From NCBI GenBank assembly GCA_023819545.1, contig JAMWCA010000001.1:1-52003 (forward strand): a DNA stretch of 52,003 bases. The letters are read 5' to 3'. Position 1 is the stretch's first letter; each line of letters begins with the position of its first letter. The notes under the pieces were generated by a model, which was not told where the DNA came from, did no database searches, and saw nothing but the letters and a program-made list of their open reading frames with translations. The translations under genes and the position numbers were made by a program. Of this stretch, positions 16,132 through 25,370 are shown piece by piece. The DNA is from Candidatus Omnitrophota bacterium. Its GTDB lineage: Bacteria > Ratteibacteria > UBA8468 > B48-G9 > JAFGKM01.

Positions 16132-17105
16132 AGCAAAAATTTTTGATAATTAAGTTTATTTGTTTTTTCAATAATCACTTTATCTATTATTTCTCCTTTC
16201 AATTTTTTTAAAGCACATAACTGACTTTTTTTTAAGTAAGAACCATAAATTTCAAAAACAAGATTATCAATTTCCCCTTTTATTACACCTACTATTTCTG
16301 GACTTTCTTCTGAAAATATTAAAATATCATTCCCGTTACAAAAATTTATGATTTTTTTTGTTTCTTCTTCATCTCTTGTAATAATTAATTTTGTTTTTTT
16401 TGAAATTCTGAAATGTCTTCCTATTTGAAGGATGTAACAGTCATTTAAATTTATTTTTTCAGAATTTTCAAATAAATCCTTTAGTTTTTTACTAAAAATT
16501 TTGTCTGTTAAAAGACATCCTCCAGATGGTGTTCCAATGTATTTCAAATTTTTCATTTCAGCAAGATAAATTTGTAATTTCCTTTCTCTTCCTTTAATTC
16601 CAAGTAAAAGTTCTCTTTTTACTATTCCTTTTTTTTCTGCCTCAGTTGGTAATAAATTTAATGCTGTCAGAGGTCTTAAAAGTTTTCCCTCTAATGATGA
16701 CTCTTGTTCTATAATTTTTAAAGCTTTTAAATTTTGTGATTTACCTCTCTGTTCAAGAACTTCTCCAGTAAAAACAAATTCAGCATTTTCTTTTTCCATA
16801 ATTTCTTTTGCTTTTTTTAACATATATATGTGACAATCAATACATGGATTAAGATTTTTCCCATAGCCATATTTAGGATTTCTCAAAATTTCAATATAAT
16901 CATCCTCTACCTCAATAATCATAAGTTTAAAATTCATTTCCCTTGAGATTTTTTCTAAATTTCTTATTATTTGTTCACTAAATTTGGGAATAAATGGTGT
17001 CTTTATAAAAATCCCTATAATTTCAAAACCCTGTTCTTTTATCAATTGAAGTGCAAGAATACTATCAAGACCTCCAGATATTAAACCTATTGCTAATTTT
17101 TTCAT
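16128..17105 (-). CDS. PP-loop ATPase, ThiI/MnmA-like tRNA thiolation protein
   Basis: A 325-residue protein. The PP-loop SGGLDS is at residues 10-15, so it should adenylate its target (most likely a tRNA uridine). Cys88 and Cys91 (NPCIDCH) plus a single later Cys197 (PSGGCLLT) match the three-cysteine spacing logic of [4Fe-4S]-dependent tRNA thiolases such as TtcA and TtuA. The C-terminal part (from about 200) resembles the DUF814/NFACT-R module (LQIGRHFRISKKTKLIITRDEEE). No rhodanese or THUMP domain. It overlaps the UPF0280 gene by 4 bases and diverges from murG. Confidence 0.8.
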   Translation of the reverse strand: MKKLAIGLISGGLDSILALQLIKEQGFEIIGIFIKTPFIPKFSEQIIRNLEKISREMNFKLMIIEVEDDYIEILRNPKYGYGKNLNPCIDCHIYMLKKAKEIMEKENAEFVFTGEVLEQRGKSQNLKALKIIEQESSLEGKLLRPLTALNLLPTEAEKKGIVKRELLLGIKGRERKLQIYLAEMKNLKYIGTPSGGCLLTDKIFSKKLKDLFENSEKINLNDCYILQIGRHFRISKKTKLIITRDEEETKKIINFCNGNDILIFSEESPEIVGVIKGEIDNLVFEIYGSYLKKSQLCALKKLKGEIIDKVIIEKTNKLNYQKFLL

Positions 17106-17132
17106 TTTCTTAAATAAATTTTATCATTTTTA

Positions 17133-17141
17133 TGATATAAT
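17133..17141 (+). promoter_or_regulatory. Extended -10 promoter of murG (leaderless)
   Basis: TGATATAAT, the same extended -10 as before the DUF4321 gene, ends 6 bases before the murG ATG at 17148. Initiation 7 bases downstream falls on the A of ATG. An overlapping minus-strand TAAAAT (17118-17123) could serve the divergent PP-loop gene; between them lies the small inverted repeat ATCAT-TTTT-ATGAT (17123-17136). Confidence 0.6.
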
Positions 17142-17147
17142 TAAACT

Positions 17148-18197
17148 ATGAAAACAATCATAATTACTGGTCCTACAGGTGGACATTTTTTTCCAGGACT
17201 TGCAATTGGAGAAAACTTAAAAGATTATTTTGAAATTAAATTCCTTGTTCCTAAAAGAAAATATATAATTAATCATCTTAAAAAAAGGAATTTTTCATTT
17301 ATTGTTATCCCATCAGTTAGAATTACAAAGAAAAATTTTATTTTTTCTATTTCCCAATTTTTTTTCTTAATAATTTTTTCAATTTTTTTATTTATTAAAG
17401 AAAAACCAAGAATAATTATTGGAACGGGAAGTTATGTTTGTGTTCCTTTTATTATTGGAAGTAGAATTTTATGTAAGAAAATAATAATACATGAACAAAA
17501 CTATATTCCAGGAAAAACAACAAAAATATTGGCTCCATTTACTAATTTTATATTTTTAACTTTCCCTTACAAAAACAGATTACCAATTAGAAAATGTATT
17601 GTAACAGGATTTCCATTAATATCTGATTTTAAAAAAAATTTTTCAAAGGAAGAAATACAAAAAGAACTCGGTCTTGAGAATATGAAAACAATTTTAGTTT
17701 TAGGTGGGAGTCAGGGAGCTTCTTTTATAAATAAACTAATTATAAATAATCTTGACTATTTTAGAGAAAAAGGATTTCAAATAGTTATTATTGCAGGAAA
17801 AGATAAAAATTCTGTTGAAAATAAATTTATTGAAAAAAATATAAAAGGGAAGGTCTATGATTTTTTTTATGAAATGAATAAATTATATATATTAGCAGAT
17901 TTTGTTATTTGTAGAGCAGGAGCAGGAACTATTGTAGAACTTGTTGAAAAAGAAATTCCTGCTTTTTTAATTCCGTATCCATATGCAAGAGGTCATCAAA
18001 TTGAAAATGCTTTATATCTAAAGAAAATCGGATGTAGTTTTTTTGTAAAAGAGGAGGAAATCAATTCAGAAAATTTTACTTTTTTATTTGAAGAATTTTT
18101 AAAGGAAAGTTTTAAGATAAGGGAAAATCTGAAGAAAATTAAGCTTTCTGATAAAGGAGAAATAAAAGAATTTATTCTAAATTTCTCTAAAAAATAA
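17148..18197 (+). CDS. murG: Undecaprenyldiphospho-muramoylpentapeptide beta-N-acetylglucosaminyltransferase
   Basis: Membrane-associated GT28 enzyme that adds GlcNAc to lipid I to make lipid II. The 349 residues carry the N-terminal GPTGGHFFPGLAIGE loop, IIIHEQNYIPGK, the LGGSQGASFIN nucleotide site and the C-terminal ICRAGAGTIVELVEKEIP with PYARGHQIENA. There is no ribosome binding site and the mRNA is probably leaderless. murC follows after one base. Confidence 0.95.
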   Translation: MKTIIITGPTGGHFFPGLAIGENLKDYFEIKFLVPKRKYIINHLKKRNFSFIVIPSVRITKKNFIFSISQFFFLIIFSIFLFIKEKPRIIIGTGSYVCVPFIIGSRILCKKIIIHEQNYIPGKTTKILAPFTNFIFLTFPYKNRLPIRKCIVTGFPLISDFKKNFSKEEIQKELGLENMKTILVLGGSQGASFINKLIINNLDYFREKGFQIVIIAGKDKNSVENKFIEKNIKGKVYDFFYEMNKLYILADFVICRAGAGTIVELVEKEIPAFLIPYPYARGHQIENALYLKKIGCSFFVKEEEINSENFTFLFEEFLKESFKIRENLKKIKLSDKGEIKEFILNFSKK

Positions 18198-18198
18198 A

Positions 18199-19581
18199 AT
18201 GGGAGATTTTATTAAAAAATCTAATAGAATTCATTTGATAGGAATTGGGGGAATTGGTGTAAGCGGGCTTGCTAAAATTTTGATACACCTTGGGAAAAAA
18301 ATCTCTGGTTCAGATAATAATTATTCTCCGATAATAAAAAAACTTAGAAGGTTAGGGATAGAGGTATATATTGGTCAAAAAGAACAAAATATAAACTCCA
18401 ATATAGACCTAGTAATTTACTCGCAAGCGATTTTACCTGATAATCCAGAGTATAAAAAGGCAAAAGAATTGAATATTCCAGTTTTGAGTTATCCAGAAGC
18501 AGTTGGCGAAATAATGAGAGAAAAAAGAGGGATTGTTGTTTCTGGAACTCATGGTAAAACAACAACTTCTGCTTTAGTAGTTTGTCTTTTAAAATCATTA
18601 AAATTATCTCCTTCTTTTTTAATCGGAGGAGAAATAATAAATTTAGGTAATTCTGGGGTTGGGAAAAGCGACCTTCTTGTTGTTGAAGGTTGTGAATATA
18701 AAAGGTCATTTTTAAATTATCATCCAGAGATCGCTATTATTACAAATATTGAAAAAGACCATCTTGATTATTACAAAGATATCAATGATATAAAAAGTGC
18801 ATTTTTACAATTTACAAAAAATATAAAATCAAATGGTATTTTAATTTATTGTGGTGAAGATATAAATTTGAAAAGTATAGCAAAAAATTTGAAGATTAAT
18901 AGTTTTTCTTATGGTTTTGGACGATATAATATAACTGCATCAAATTTTAAAACAATTGGTAAAATTACAGAATTTGATTCTTTTTACAATGGAAATAAAC
19001 TTGGAAAGGTTAAGGTAAACTTATGGGGTAGACATAATGTATTAAACTCTTTATCTGTTATTGGAGTTGGAATTTATCTTGGTTTATACTGGAGAGAGAT
19101 TAAAAAGGGATTAGAAAGTTTTAAAGGAGTTCATAGAAGATGTGAAATTTTAGGGGAAAAGGAAGGCATTATTGTTATAGATGATTATGGACATCATCCC
19201 ACAGAAATAAAAGCAACATTAAAATGTATAAGAGATGTATTTCCAAACAAAAGATTGATAGTTGTCTTTCAGCCACATCAATATAGTAGAACCAGATTTT
19301 TATTGAAGGACTTTGCAAATTCTTTTTCTCTTGCAGATAAAGTTGTTGTTCCAGATATATATTTTGTCAGGGATTCACTTATTGAAAAAAAATTTGTAAA
19401 TTCAGAAATTCTCGTTGAAAAAATAAGAAAAAACGGGAAAGAGGCAATTTATATTTCATCTTTCAGAGAGATAGTTGAATATCTTTTAGAGATCAAAAAA
19501 GAAGGAGATATAATTTTAACTATTGGTGCTGGTCCTGTTGATAGAGTTGCAAAAGAATTTTTAAAAAGATTGAAAAAATGA
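18199..19581 (+). CDS. murC: UDP-N-acetylmuramate--L-alanine ligase
   Basis: Adds L-Ala to UDP-MurNAc, the first peptide step of peptidoglycan. The 460 residues have the N-terminal Rossmann GIGGIGVSGLAKIL, the ATP loop VVSGTHGKTTTSALV, EKDHLDYYKD, and the MurC-specific IDDYGHHPTEIKATL and VFQPHQYSRT. Downstream the operon continues with nnrE, not with murB, ddl or ftsQ as in many bacteria. Overlaps nnrE by 4 bases. Confidence 0.96.
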   Translation: MGDFIKKSNRIHLIGIGGIGVSGLAKILIHLGKKISGSDNNYSPIIKKLRRLGIEVYIGQKEQNINSNIDLVIYSQAILPDNPEYKKAKELNIPVLSYPEAVGEIMREKRGIVVSGTHGKTTTSALVVCLLKSLKLSPSFLIGGEIINLGNSGVGKSDLLVVEGCEYKRSFLNYHPEIAIITNIEKDHLDYYKDINDIKSAFLQFTKNIKSNGILIYCGEDINLKSIAKNLKINSFSYGFGRYNITASNFKTIGKITEFDSFYNGNKLGKVKVNLWGRHNVLNSLSVIGVGIYLGLYWREIKKGLESFKGVHRRCEILGEKEGIIVIDDYGHHPTEIKATLKCIRDVFPNKRLIVVFQPHQYSRTRFLLKDFANSFSLADKVVVPDIYFVRDSLIEKKFVNSEILVEKIRKNGKEAIYISSFREIVEYLLEIKKEGDIILTIGAGPVDRVAKEFLKRLKK

Positions 19582-20249
19582 AAAAGTTAATACTTACAAA
19601 AAAAGAAATAATGAGGATAGAGAAGGAAACAATGGAGAAATTTGGTATTAGTAATTTAATTCTTATGGAAAACGCGGGAAGAGAGAGTTTTTATATAATA
19701 AAAAAAGAATTAAAAAATATAAAAAATAGAAAATTTTTTGTTTTTTGTGGAAAGGGGAATAATGGAGGAGATGGTTTTGTTTTATCAAGATATTTATTTA
19801 ATTATGGAGTAGATGTAAAAGTTTTTTATTTTGGCGAAATAAGTAATTTTACAGAGATTTCTTTGATAAATTTTAATATTCTGAAGAAATTAAAAATTGA
19901 CATAGAAAGGATAAATGTTTTAAAATTAAAAAATATGAATATTGGAAGTGCTGATGTAGTAATAGATGCAATTTTGGGAATAGGTATAAAAGGAATAATA
20001 GAGGGTGAAATGAAGGATGTGATAGAATTTATAAATAAAAATTCAAATTTTATTATTTCAATAGATATACCTTCTGGTCTTGATGCAGATACTGGAGAGA
20101 TATATGGTATTTGTGTTAAAAGTAATTTAACAATAAGTATGGGTTTTTTAAAAAAGGGATTTTTTATTGGTAAAGGACCAGAATATACAGGAAAAATTAA
20201 AATAGCAGATATTGGGTTTCCAAAATTTTATTATGAAGAAGATAATTAA
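19578..20249 (+). CDS. nnrE: NAD(P)H-hydrate epimerase (YjeF N-terminal type)
   Basis: Repairs damaged NAD(P)HX by epimerising the hydrates. The 223 residues match the stand-alone YjeF_N domain: MENAGRES, FCGKGNNGGDGFVLSRYL, IDAILGIGIKG and SIDIPSGLDADTGEIYG. Bacteria usually fuse this to the ADP-dependent dehydratase NnrD; here the gene stops after the epimerase domain and an unrelated exported protein follows, so NnrD must be elsewhere or absent. The 3' end overlaps the next gene by 17 bases. Confidence 0.9.
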   Translation: MKKLILTKKEIMRIEKETMEKFGISNLILMENAGRESFYIIKKELKNIKNRKFFVFCGKGNNGGDGFVLSRYLFNYGVDVKVFYFGEISNFTEISLINFNILKKLKIDIERINVLKLKNMNIGSADVVIDAILGIGIKGIIEGEMKDVIEFINKNSNFIISIDIPSGLDADTGEIYGICVKSNLTISMGFLKKGFFIGKGPEYTGKIKIADIGFPKFYYEEDN

Positions 20250-22881
20250 ATTTTTTGTCTGTTTTATTATATTATCCTATAGTTTATTTTCTGAAAAAAA
20301 TGTGATTCTTTTTGGAACAAAAGAAAAGAAGATTGAATTTATAAAAAAAGTTCTAAATAATAAAGATAAAGTTTATTTAAAAGAAATCGCCACTTTTTTA
20401 GATGACGAGGATAAGGAGATTAGAACTTTAGCATCTTTGACCCTTTATGAAATTGGAGATGCTACATGTATTGATTACTATAAAAAATCAATTGGAGATT
20501 CTTACTGGCAGGTAAGATTATATGGAATAAAAGGACTTGTAAAATATGGAGAAGGCAATATTTTAGAAGATTTATTTAATTCTCTTCAAGACCCTTATTG
20601 GCAGGTAAGATATTATTCTGCTATAGGTATTGGTAAATATGGTAATGAAGATTCCATCACAAAGATTATTTCACACCTTAATGATTCAAATTTAGAAGTA
20701 AAAAAGGCACTTTTAATTTCTTTGAAAAGATTATTATGGAAAAATGTAACACGTTTTAATTTTAAATCAATGAATGAGAATCAATTAAAAGAACTTTTTA
20801 ATTGTTTTGATGGAGAAGATGAAATAAAATTACTCACAATTTCTATTTTTGAAAATGCAAACGATGAAAGAGCTGTTCCTTATCTTCTAAAATTGTTAGG
20901 GGATAAAAGTGATGAAGTAAAAATTAAGTCGCTGTGGGCACTTGAGAGATTTAAGGTAGGGAAAACTGAAGAAATTGGAGGTTTATTAAATGAACCATCT
21001 GTAAAAGTTAAGATTGAAGCGATTAAAACATTAATAAGATTAAAAGGTGAAGGAGAGATAGACAGTTTAATAAAAGGATTGAGCGATGAAAATGAAAGTG
21101 TAAGGATATACTCTTTATGGGCTCTTGAAAAGTTTAAAAATCCTCTTTCTTATCCAGAAATTATCAAGTGTATTGCAGATAAGTCGTCAAAAGTTAGAGA
21201 AGAAGCGATTAATATTATTGAAAGAATAAATGATCCTTTATTTATTCCTATTTTAGAAAAATTTATTGAGAATAAAGAAATAGATATAGAATTTAGAAAA
21301 CTTGCGATTGTTGAACTTGGTAAAATTGGTAGTTCAGATATTGAAAAAACTAAAAGCATACTAAGGAGATATTTAAAGAGTAATAATAAAGAAATCAGAT
21401 ATGCTTCTATTGAAGGTTATTATTATCTTGATATGTTTGATGATTATTATATAAAAAATCTTGTATATATGGAAAAAAATGATCCGGAGCCAAGAATTAG
21501 AAAATGCAGTTCAAGATATTTAAGAGAAATTATAAAAGAATGTATAGTTAAATTGAACAATGTTAATGAAAAAGAGAGGAGATTTATTATAGACAAGGTT
21601 GATAATTTTATAGGAAGTGATGCGATAAATAGTTTACTAGTAAAAATGTTTTATAGTAAATATCCTGAAGTTAGAGAAAAAGCACTTCTTGTTTTGAAAG
21701 AAAATCCAAAAAAGATATTTTCTAAAAATGTAAGAGAACTTTCAAGAGAAGCCGATATAGAACTGAAGAAATTATCTGCTATAATTTTAGGAGAAATTCA
21801 AGATAAAAATTCAATTGGAATTTTAAAACAAGGATTGGTTCACTTTGATCCTGAATATCAACTAATATGTGCGCACTCGCTTGCAAAGATGGGAAGAGAA
21901 GATGGGATTGATATAATTATGAGAAATATTAATAACGAAAATACTCTTTTTCAAAAAATTGCAGTTGAGTCACTTGTTTATCTAAACAAATCTTTATATT
22001 CATCAATTTTTTTAAGGAAACTTTATGATTCAGAACTTGAGATAAAAATGATTTCTGCATGGGGACTTGCAAGATTAGGAAATTTAACGGGTCTTGAAAT
22101 TCTTGTTAGATTATCTGAAACAAATATTGAGCCACTTAGAACTCTTTCAAATATATATTTTAAAGATCAAAAAATACCCTTAAGTTTAAAAAATAAGATT
22201 CCTTCTATAAGAGAGGAGATATATAGAAATAAAATAGGGATTCAGGAAGTCACTCCTAAAAAAATCTATTCATATAAAGTAGATGTTCCTATTGAAATAG
22301 ATGGAAAGGATAATGAAGGAATATGGAAGATGATTGAACAAACAAATGGGTTTATAACTATAGAAGGAGAAAAAGTATTGGTTGATGCTCAAACCAAAAT
22401 AGCAAGTGTTTATGATAATGAAAATATCTATTTTTTAATTATATGCAAAAATCCATCAAATAGTTTAATAAACTATGACACAAGAGATTTTATAACAATA
22501 TCTTTAAATCCTAAGAATTCTTTAAATGAATGGTATCAATTTGTTTTTCATCCGCTTAAGTATGTTTTCCCTCTATCATCAGATGTAAAATATCTTAAAT
22601 ATAGCTATATTTGGAAGTTTTATAGATATGAAGAACCTGATAAATTATGGAATTCTGATTGGAAAGTAGAAACAGATGTCTTTTCCTCAGGTATAGTAAG
22701 AAGATTTATTGCAGAAATATCTATTCCTCTTAAAGATATTAAGGTTGAAAAAATTGAAAAAGGTAATCAATGGGCAATAAACTTTCAGAGAGAAATAAAT
22801 AATTATATTACATCAACATGGACAGGTAGAATAGATATTCCAGAACAATTTGGTTTAATTATTTTTAAGGAGAGTTTATGA
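20233..22881 (+). CDS. Exported HEAT-repeat protein with C-terminal CBM9-like domain
   Basis: An 882-residue protein. The start is ATG at 20233, which opens a normal signal peptide (MKKIIKFFVCFIILSYSLFS); an upstream in-frame TTG was rejected. From about 25 to 650 are many HEAT-type helical repeats (for example SYWQVRLYGIKGLVKYG and PYWQVRYYSAIGIGKYG, nearly identical neighbours). The last 190 residues begin VPIEIDGKDNEGIWKM and resemble the CBM9-like domain that often ends secreted proteins. It is likely periplasmic or surface-bound, a scaffold or binding protein; target unknown. Overlaps the next exported protein by 4 bases, so the two probably work together. Confidence 0.75.
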   Translation: MKKIIKFFVCFIILSYSLFSEKNVILFGTKEKKIEFIKKVLNNKDKVYLKEIATFLDDEDKEIRTLASLTLYEIGDATCIDYYKKSIGDSYWQVRLYGIKGLVKYGEGNILEDLFNSLQDPYWQVRYYSAIGIGKYGNEDSITKIISHLNDSNLEVKKALLISLKRLLWKNVTRFNFKSMNENQLKELFNCFDGEDEIKLLTISIFENANDERAVPYLLKLLGDKSDEVKIKSLWALERFKVGKTEEIGGLLNEPSVKVKIEAIKTLIRLKGEGEIDSLIKGLSDENESVRIYSLWALEKFKNPLSYPEIIKCIADKSSKVREEAINIIERINDPLFIPILEKFIENKEIDIEFRKLAIVELGKIGSSDIEKTKSILRRYLKSNNKEIRYASIEGYYYLDMFDDYYIKNLVYMEKNDPEPRIRKCSSRYLREIIKECIVKLNNVNEKERRFIIDKVDNFIGSDAINSLLVKMFYSKYPEVREKALLVLKENPKKIFSKNVRELSREADIELKKLSAIILGEIQDKNSIGILKQGLVHFDPEYQLICAHSLAKMGREDGIDIIMRNINNENTLFQKIAVESLVYLNKSLYSSIFLRKLYDSELEIKMISAWGLARLGNLTGLEILVRLSETNIEPLRTLSNIYFKDQKIPLSLKNKIPSIREEIYRNKIGIQEVTPKKIYSYKVDVPIEIDGKDNEGIWKMIEQTNGFITIEGEKVLVDAQTKIASVYDNENIYFLIICKNPSNSLINYDTRDFITISLNPKNSLNEWYQFVFHPLKYVFPLSSDVKYLKYSYIWKFYRYEEPDKLWNSDWKVETDVFSSGIVRRFIAEISIPLKDIKVEKIEKGNQWAINFQREINNYITSTWTGRIDIPEQFGLIIFKESL

Positions 22882-24704
22882 GAAAAATTATATTTACATT
22901 ATTTTTTGTTGTTTTTTCTAATATTTTGTTGAGTGCAGGATGGTATGAAAAAAATAAGAAACTTTCAATAATTTTCCCCAATGATGTTTGGAAATATATT
23001 GAAAAAGCAAACTATTATTCAAATAAAAATGATATAAAAAAAGCAGACCAATACTTAAGGATTGCATTAGAAAAAACAGAAAAATGTGAACCCTTTACTC
23101 CTTCTAATTGGCCTTTTGGATGGCCAAGGGATAAAGAAAGTTTAAAATATTTGAAATATGGAACACCAACTGCTTTTATTAATAGAATAATTGGTGACTT
23201 TTGCTTAGAAGTAGGTTATATAAAAGAAAGTGTGAAACATTTTGAAACTTATTTAAGTAAATGTATAATACCAGATTCAGATTACTATATGCTTCTTGCA
23301 CAGATTTATGAAAAAGAAGGTATGTACAATCAAGCACTTAATCTATATTATGAAATTTCAAAATTTATTGAAAATAAAAATTATTGGGGAACAGAATATT
23401 CAATAAATTTTATAGAAAGAAAAATAAAAAATTTAAGTTTATTATTTAAAAAGAATAGAATTGTTATTTTAAAGCCTACTTATATTGATATTCCTTCTTT
23501 TATTCAAACTGATTTTTTAAATATTTTCATAGATGAAGTTAATACTATAAAAAATATTACTGTTGTTCCACAAAAAGATTTTTTGAAGGTTTTGAGTGAA
23601 CAGAAGTTTATTGAAACTTTTTTAGAAGATGAAGAACTCGCTATAGCGGGTAAAATTTTGAATGCTGATTATGCTTTAAGACCTTCGCTTGCTAAAATAG
23701 TAGATACATATGTTTTTAATGTAGATGTTTTTTCAATCAATAAGAAAAAATGGATTGAACAGTATGAATATAAAACAGATGATATGAGATATATTCCAAA
23801 TATGGTTAAAAGATTTATAGTGAGTTTTCAGGGACTTGATATTCCTTCTTCATTATATTTACCTGAAACAAAATTTTTGTGGAGCTATGAAACAGATGAC
23901 CTTATAAATGATCTTAGGACTTCAAAAGACAAAAAAAAGATTTTAATTGGGTGTGATTCTGGGACTGTTTATTTATTAAATAATAATGGGATTCTATTAA
24001 CGAGATTAAATAGACCAGAAAAAATTATAAAAGTTTCAATCTCGCCTGAAGGAAATTATTTTTCATTTTTCACACTTGAAGGAATATTATATTTTTTATC
24101 AAAAAGCGGAAAGATTTTATGGACAAAGAAAACAGGAAACTTAGGAAGAGGGATAGGAATTTCAGAAGAGGGTAAATTTATAGTTGCAGGTATTGACCAA
24201 CGAATTATTTATATGGATAAAAAAGGAGAAATTTTTTGGGAATTGAATTTACCTGAAATTGTTTCTTTTGTTGATATAAAAGATGATGGAAGTTTAGTTT
24301 TTATTGGAACTGAAAAAGGAAAACTATATTGTTATAAAGATGATGGAAATTTAAACTGGGGAAAAGATGTAAATGGGTCTGTGATAGAAATTAAATCTGG
24401 AGAAAATTATATCTGTGTTGAAACAAACACAGGTATGATTTATTTGTATGATTTAAAGGGGAATGAATTAAAAAGATTTAAATGTGATGAAGAAATTAAT
24501 TTTAATATTTTTTCCTCGGAAATCTTTGATTTGATATCTGGAAAAAAAGGAAATTTTCTTTTTTTCCTTTCATATGATAAAAAGAGTTTATGGAGATATT
24601 TGTTAAAGGAAAGAGTAAAATTTTTATCATCTCTTCCAGATGGGAAATTTATTGTTTCTGCTGAAGAGAAAAACATATTAACCTTTTCAATTGTCTGGAA
24701 ATAA
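22878..24704 (+). CDS. Exported TPR plus beta-propeller protein, unknown function
   Basis: A 608-residue protein with an N-terminal signal peptide (MRKIIFTLFFVVFSNILLSAG). Helical TPR-like units at about 33-165 include YYSNKNDIKKADQYLRIALEK and YMLLAQIYEKEGMYNQALNLYYE. A middle alpha/beta domain (about 193-310) with VVPQKDFLKVLSEQ resembles CsgG/FlgT-like envelope domains. The C-terminal half is a PQQ/WD-like propeller with repeats such as GCDSGTVYLLNNNG, GTEKGKLYCYKDDG and ETNTGMIYLYDLKG. No catalytic motif seen. ATGA overlap with the HEAT/CBM9 gene. Confidence 0.7.
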   Translation: MRKIIFTLFFVVFSNILLSAGWYEKNKKLSIIFPNDVWKYIEKANYYSNKNDIKKADQYLRIALEKTEKCEPFTPSNWPFGWPRDKESLKYLKYGTPTAFINRIIGDFCLEVGYIKESVKHFETYLSKCIIPDSDYYMLLAQIYEKEGMYNQALNLYYEISKFIENKNYWGTEYSINFIERKIKNLSLLFKKNRIVILKPTYIDIPSFIQTDFLNIFIDEVNTIKNITVVPQKDFLKVLSEQKFIETFLEDEELAIAGKILNADYALRPSLAKIVDTYVFNVDVFSINKKKWIEQYEYKTDDMRYIPNMVKRFIVSFQGLDIPSSLYLPETKFLWSYETDDLINDLRTSKDKKKILIGCDSGTVYLLNNNGILLTRLNRPEKIIKVSISPEGNYFSFFTLEGILYFLSKSGKILWTKKTGNLGRGIGISEEGKFIVAGIDQRIIYMDKKGEIFWELNLPEIVSFVDIKDDGSLVFIGTEKGKLYCYKDDGNLNWGKDVNGSVIEIKSGENYICVETNTGMIYLYDLKGNELKRFKCDEEINFNIFSSEIFDLISGKKGNFLFFLSYDKKSLWRYLLKERVKFLSSLPDGKFIVSAEEKNILTFSIVWK

Positions 24705-24716
24705 AAATTTGTTTTG

Positions 24717-25370
24717 TTAGTGAAAATGTTTATATTCAGATTTTTGAGAAATAAAAAATAAAGGGAAAATTATATCACTTGCACAGCAAGGAATAATTAC
24801 AGCAAGAACCATATAAATTAAAACGCTTCCTATTTGATGAGTCCATTCAGTCAATCCAAAACTTATAAGATAAAAGATTGAGGCAATTGCGCTTATAAAA
24901 ACATGCAAAGAATGAGAAAAAATCACACCTTCTGATTTTTCAAGGGTTTCAGGTGCAACATAACCAACAAAAACACCTAAAAACAAAAAGGGAAGAATGA
25001 TTTGAGGATGTTGAATAATACAGATATGAAGTTCCATTTTTGCACCAAGTAAGAAACCAGAAATATATGGCATAAAAATATCGCTTATTCCACATATTCC
25101 AGCAGAACCAATAATTCCTATTATAAAAGCTTTTAAAAATTTCTTTTCATGTTTCCAGAACATTGTAGTCGTTGCTAATGCAGAAAAAAGTATATGACTT
25201 GGATGAAAAATATGAAAGAGTTCTTCAAAATATGTAGTTGGATTTTCAATTTCTAAGATTTCAACAATAAAATTTAGTATCCCAACAAAAATAAGTCCTA
25301 TAGAAACAGATAAAACAGAAAAAGGAAGATGATGAGAAAGTGATAATAATATATATTTAAACTTTTTCAT
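24717..25370 (-). CDS. His-rich polytopic membrane protein, possible metal transporter
   Basis: A 217-residue protein with about six hydrophobic segments. Histidines and cysteines cluster near membrane ends: FHIFHPSH, MELHICIIQHP, FSHSLHVF, PCCASD, and the tail EYKHFH. It starts immediately after the fur stop codon (TAAATG on the minus strand) behind GGGAGG, so it is translated from the fur transcript under the palindromic operator. I do not recognise the family. The His/Cys pattern and Fur-operon position suggest a role in uptake or export of a metal; this is inference. Confidence 0.65.
   Translation of the reverse strand: MKKFKYILLSLSHHLPFSVLSVSIGLIFVGILNFIVEILEIENPTTYFEELFHIFHPSHILFSALATTTMFWKHEKKFLKAFIIGIIGSAGICGISDIFMPYISGFLLGAKMELHICIIQHPQIILPFLFLGVFVGYVAPETLEKSEGVIFSHSLHVFISAIASIFYLISFGLTEWTHQIGSVLIYMVLAVIIPCCASDIIFPLFFISQKSEYKHFH

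Noticed and set aside
20212..20232. TTG start adding seven residues to the HEAT-repeat protein
   Set aside because: It would bury the signal peptide; ATG at 20233 opens a normal one.
20401..22200. Possible DNA repeat array in the HEAT gene
   Set aside because: Similarity is at protein level; repeat units are too diverged in bases for a DNA repeat, and no spacer pattern like CRISPR exists.
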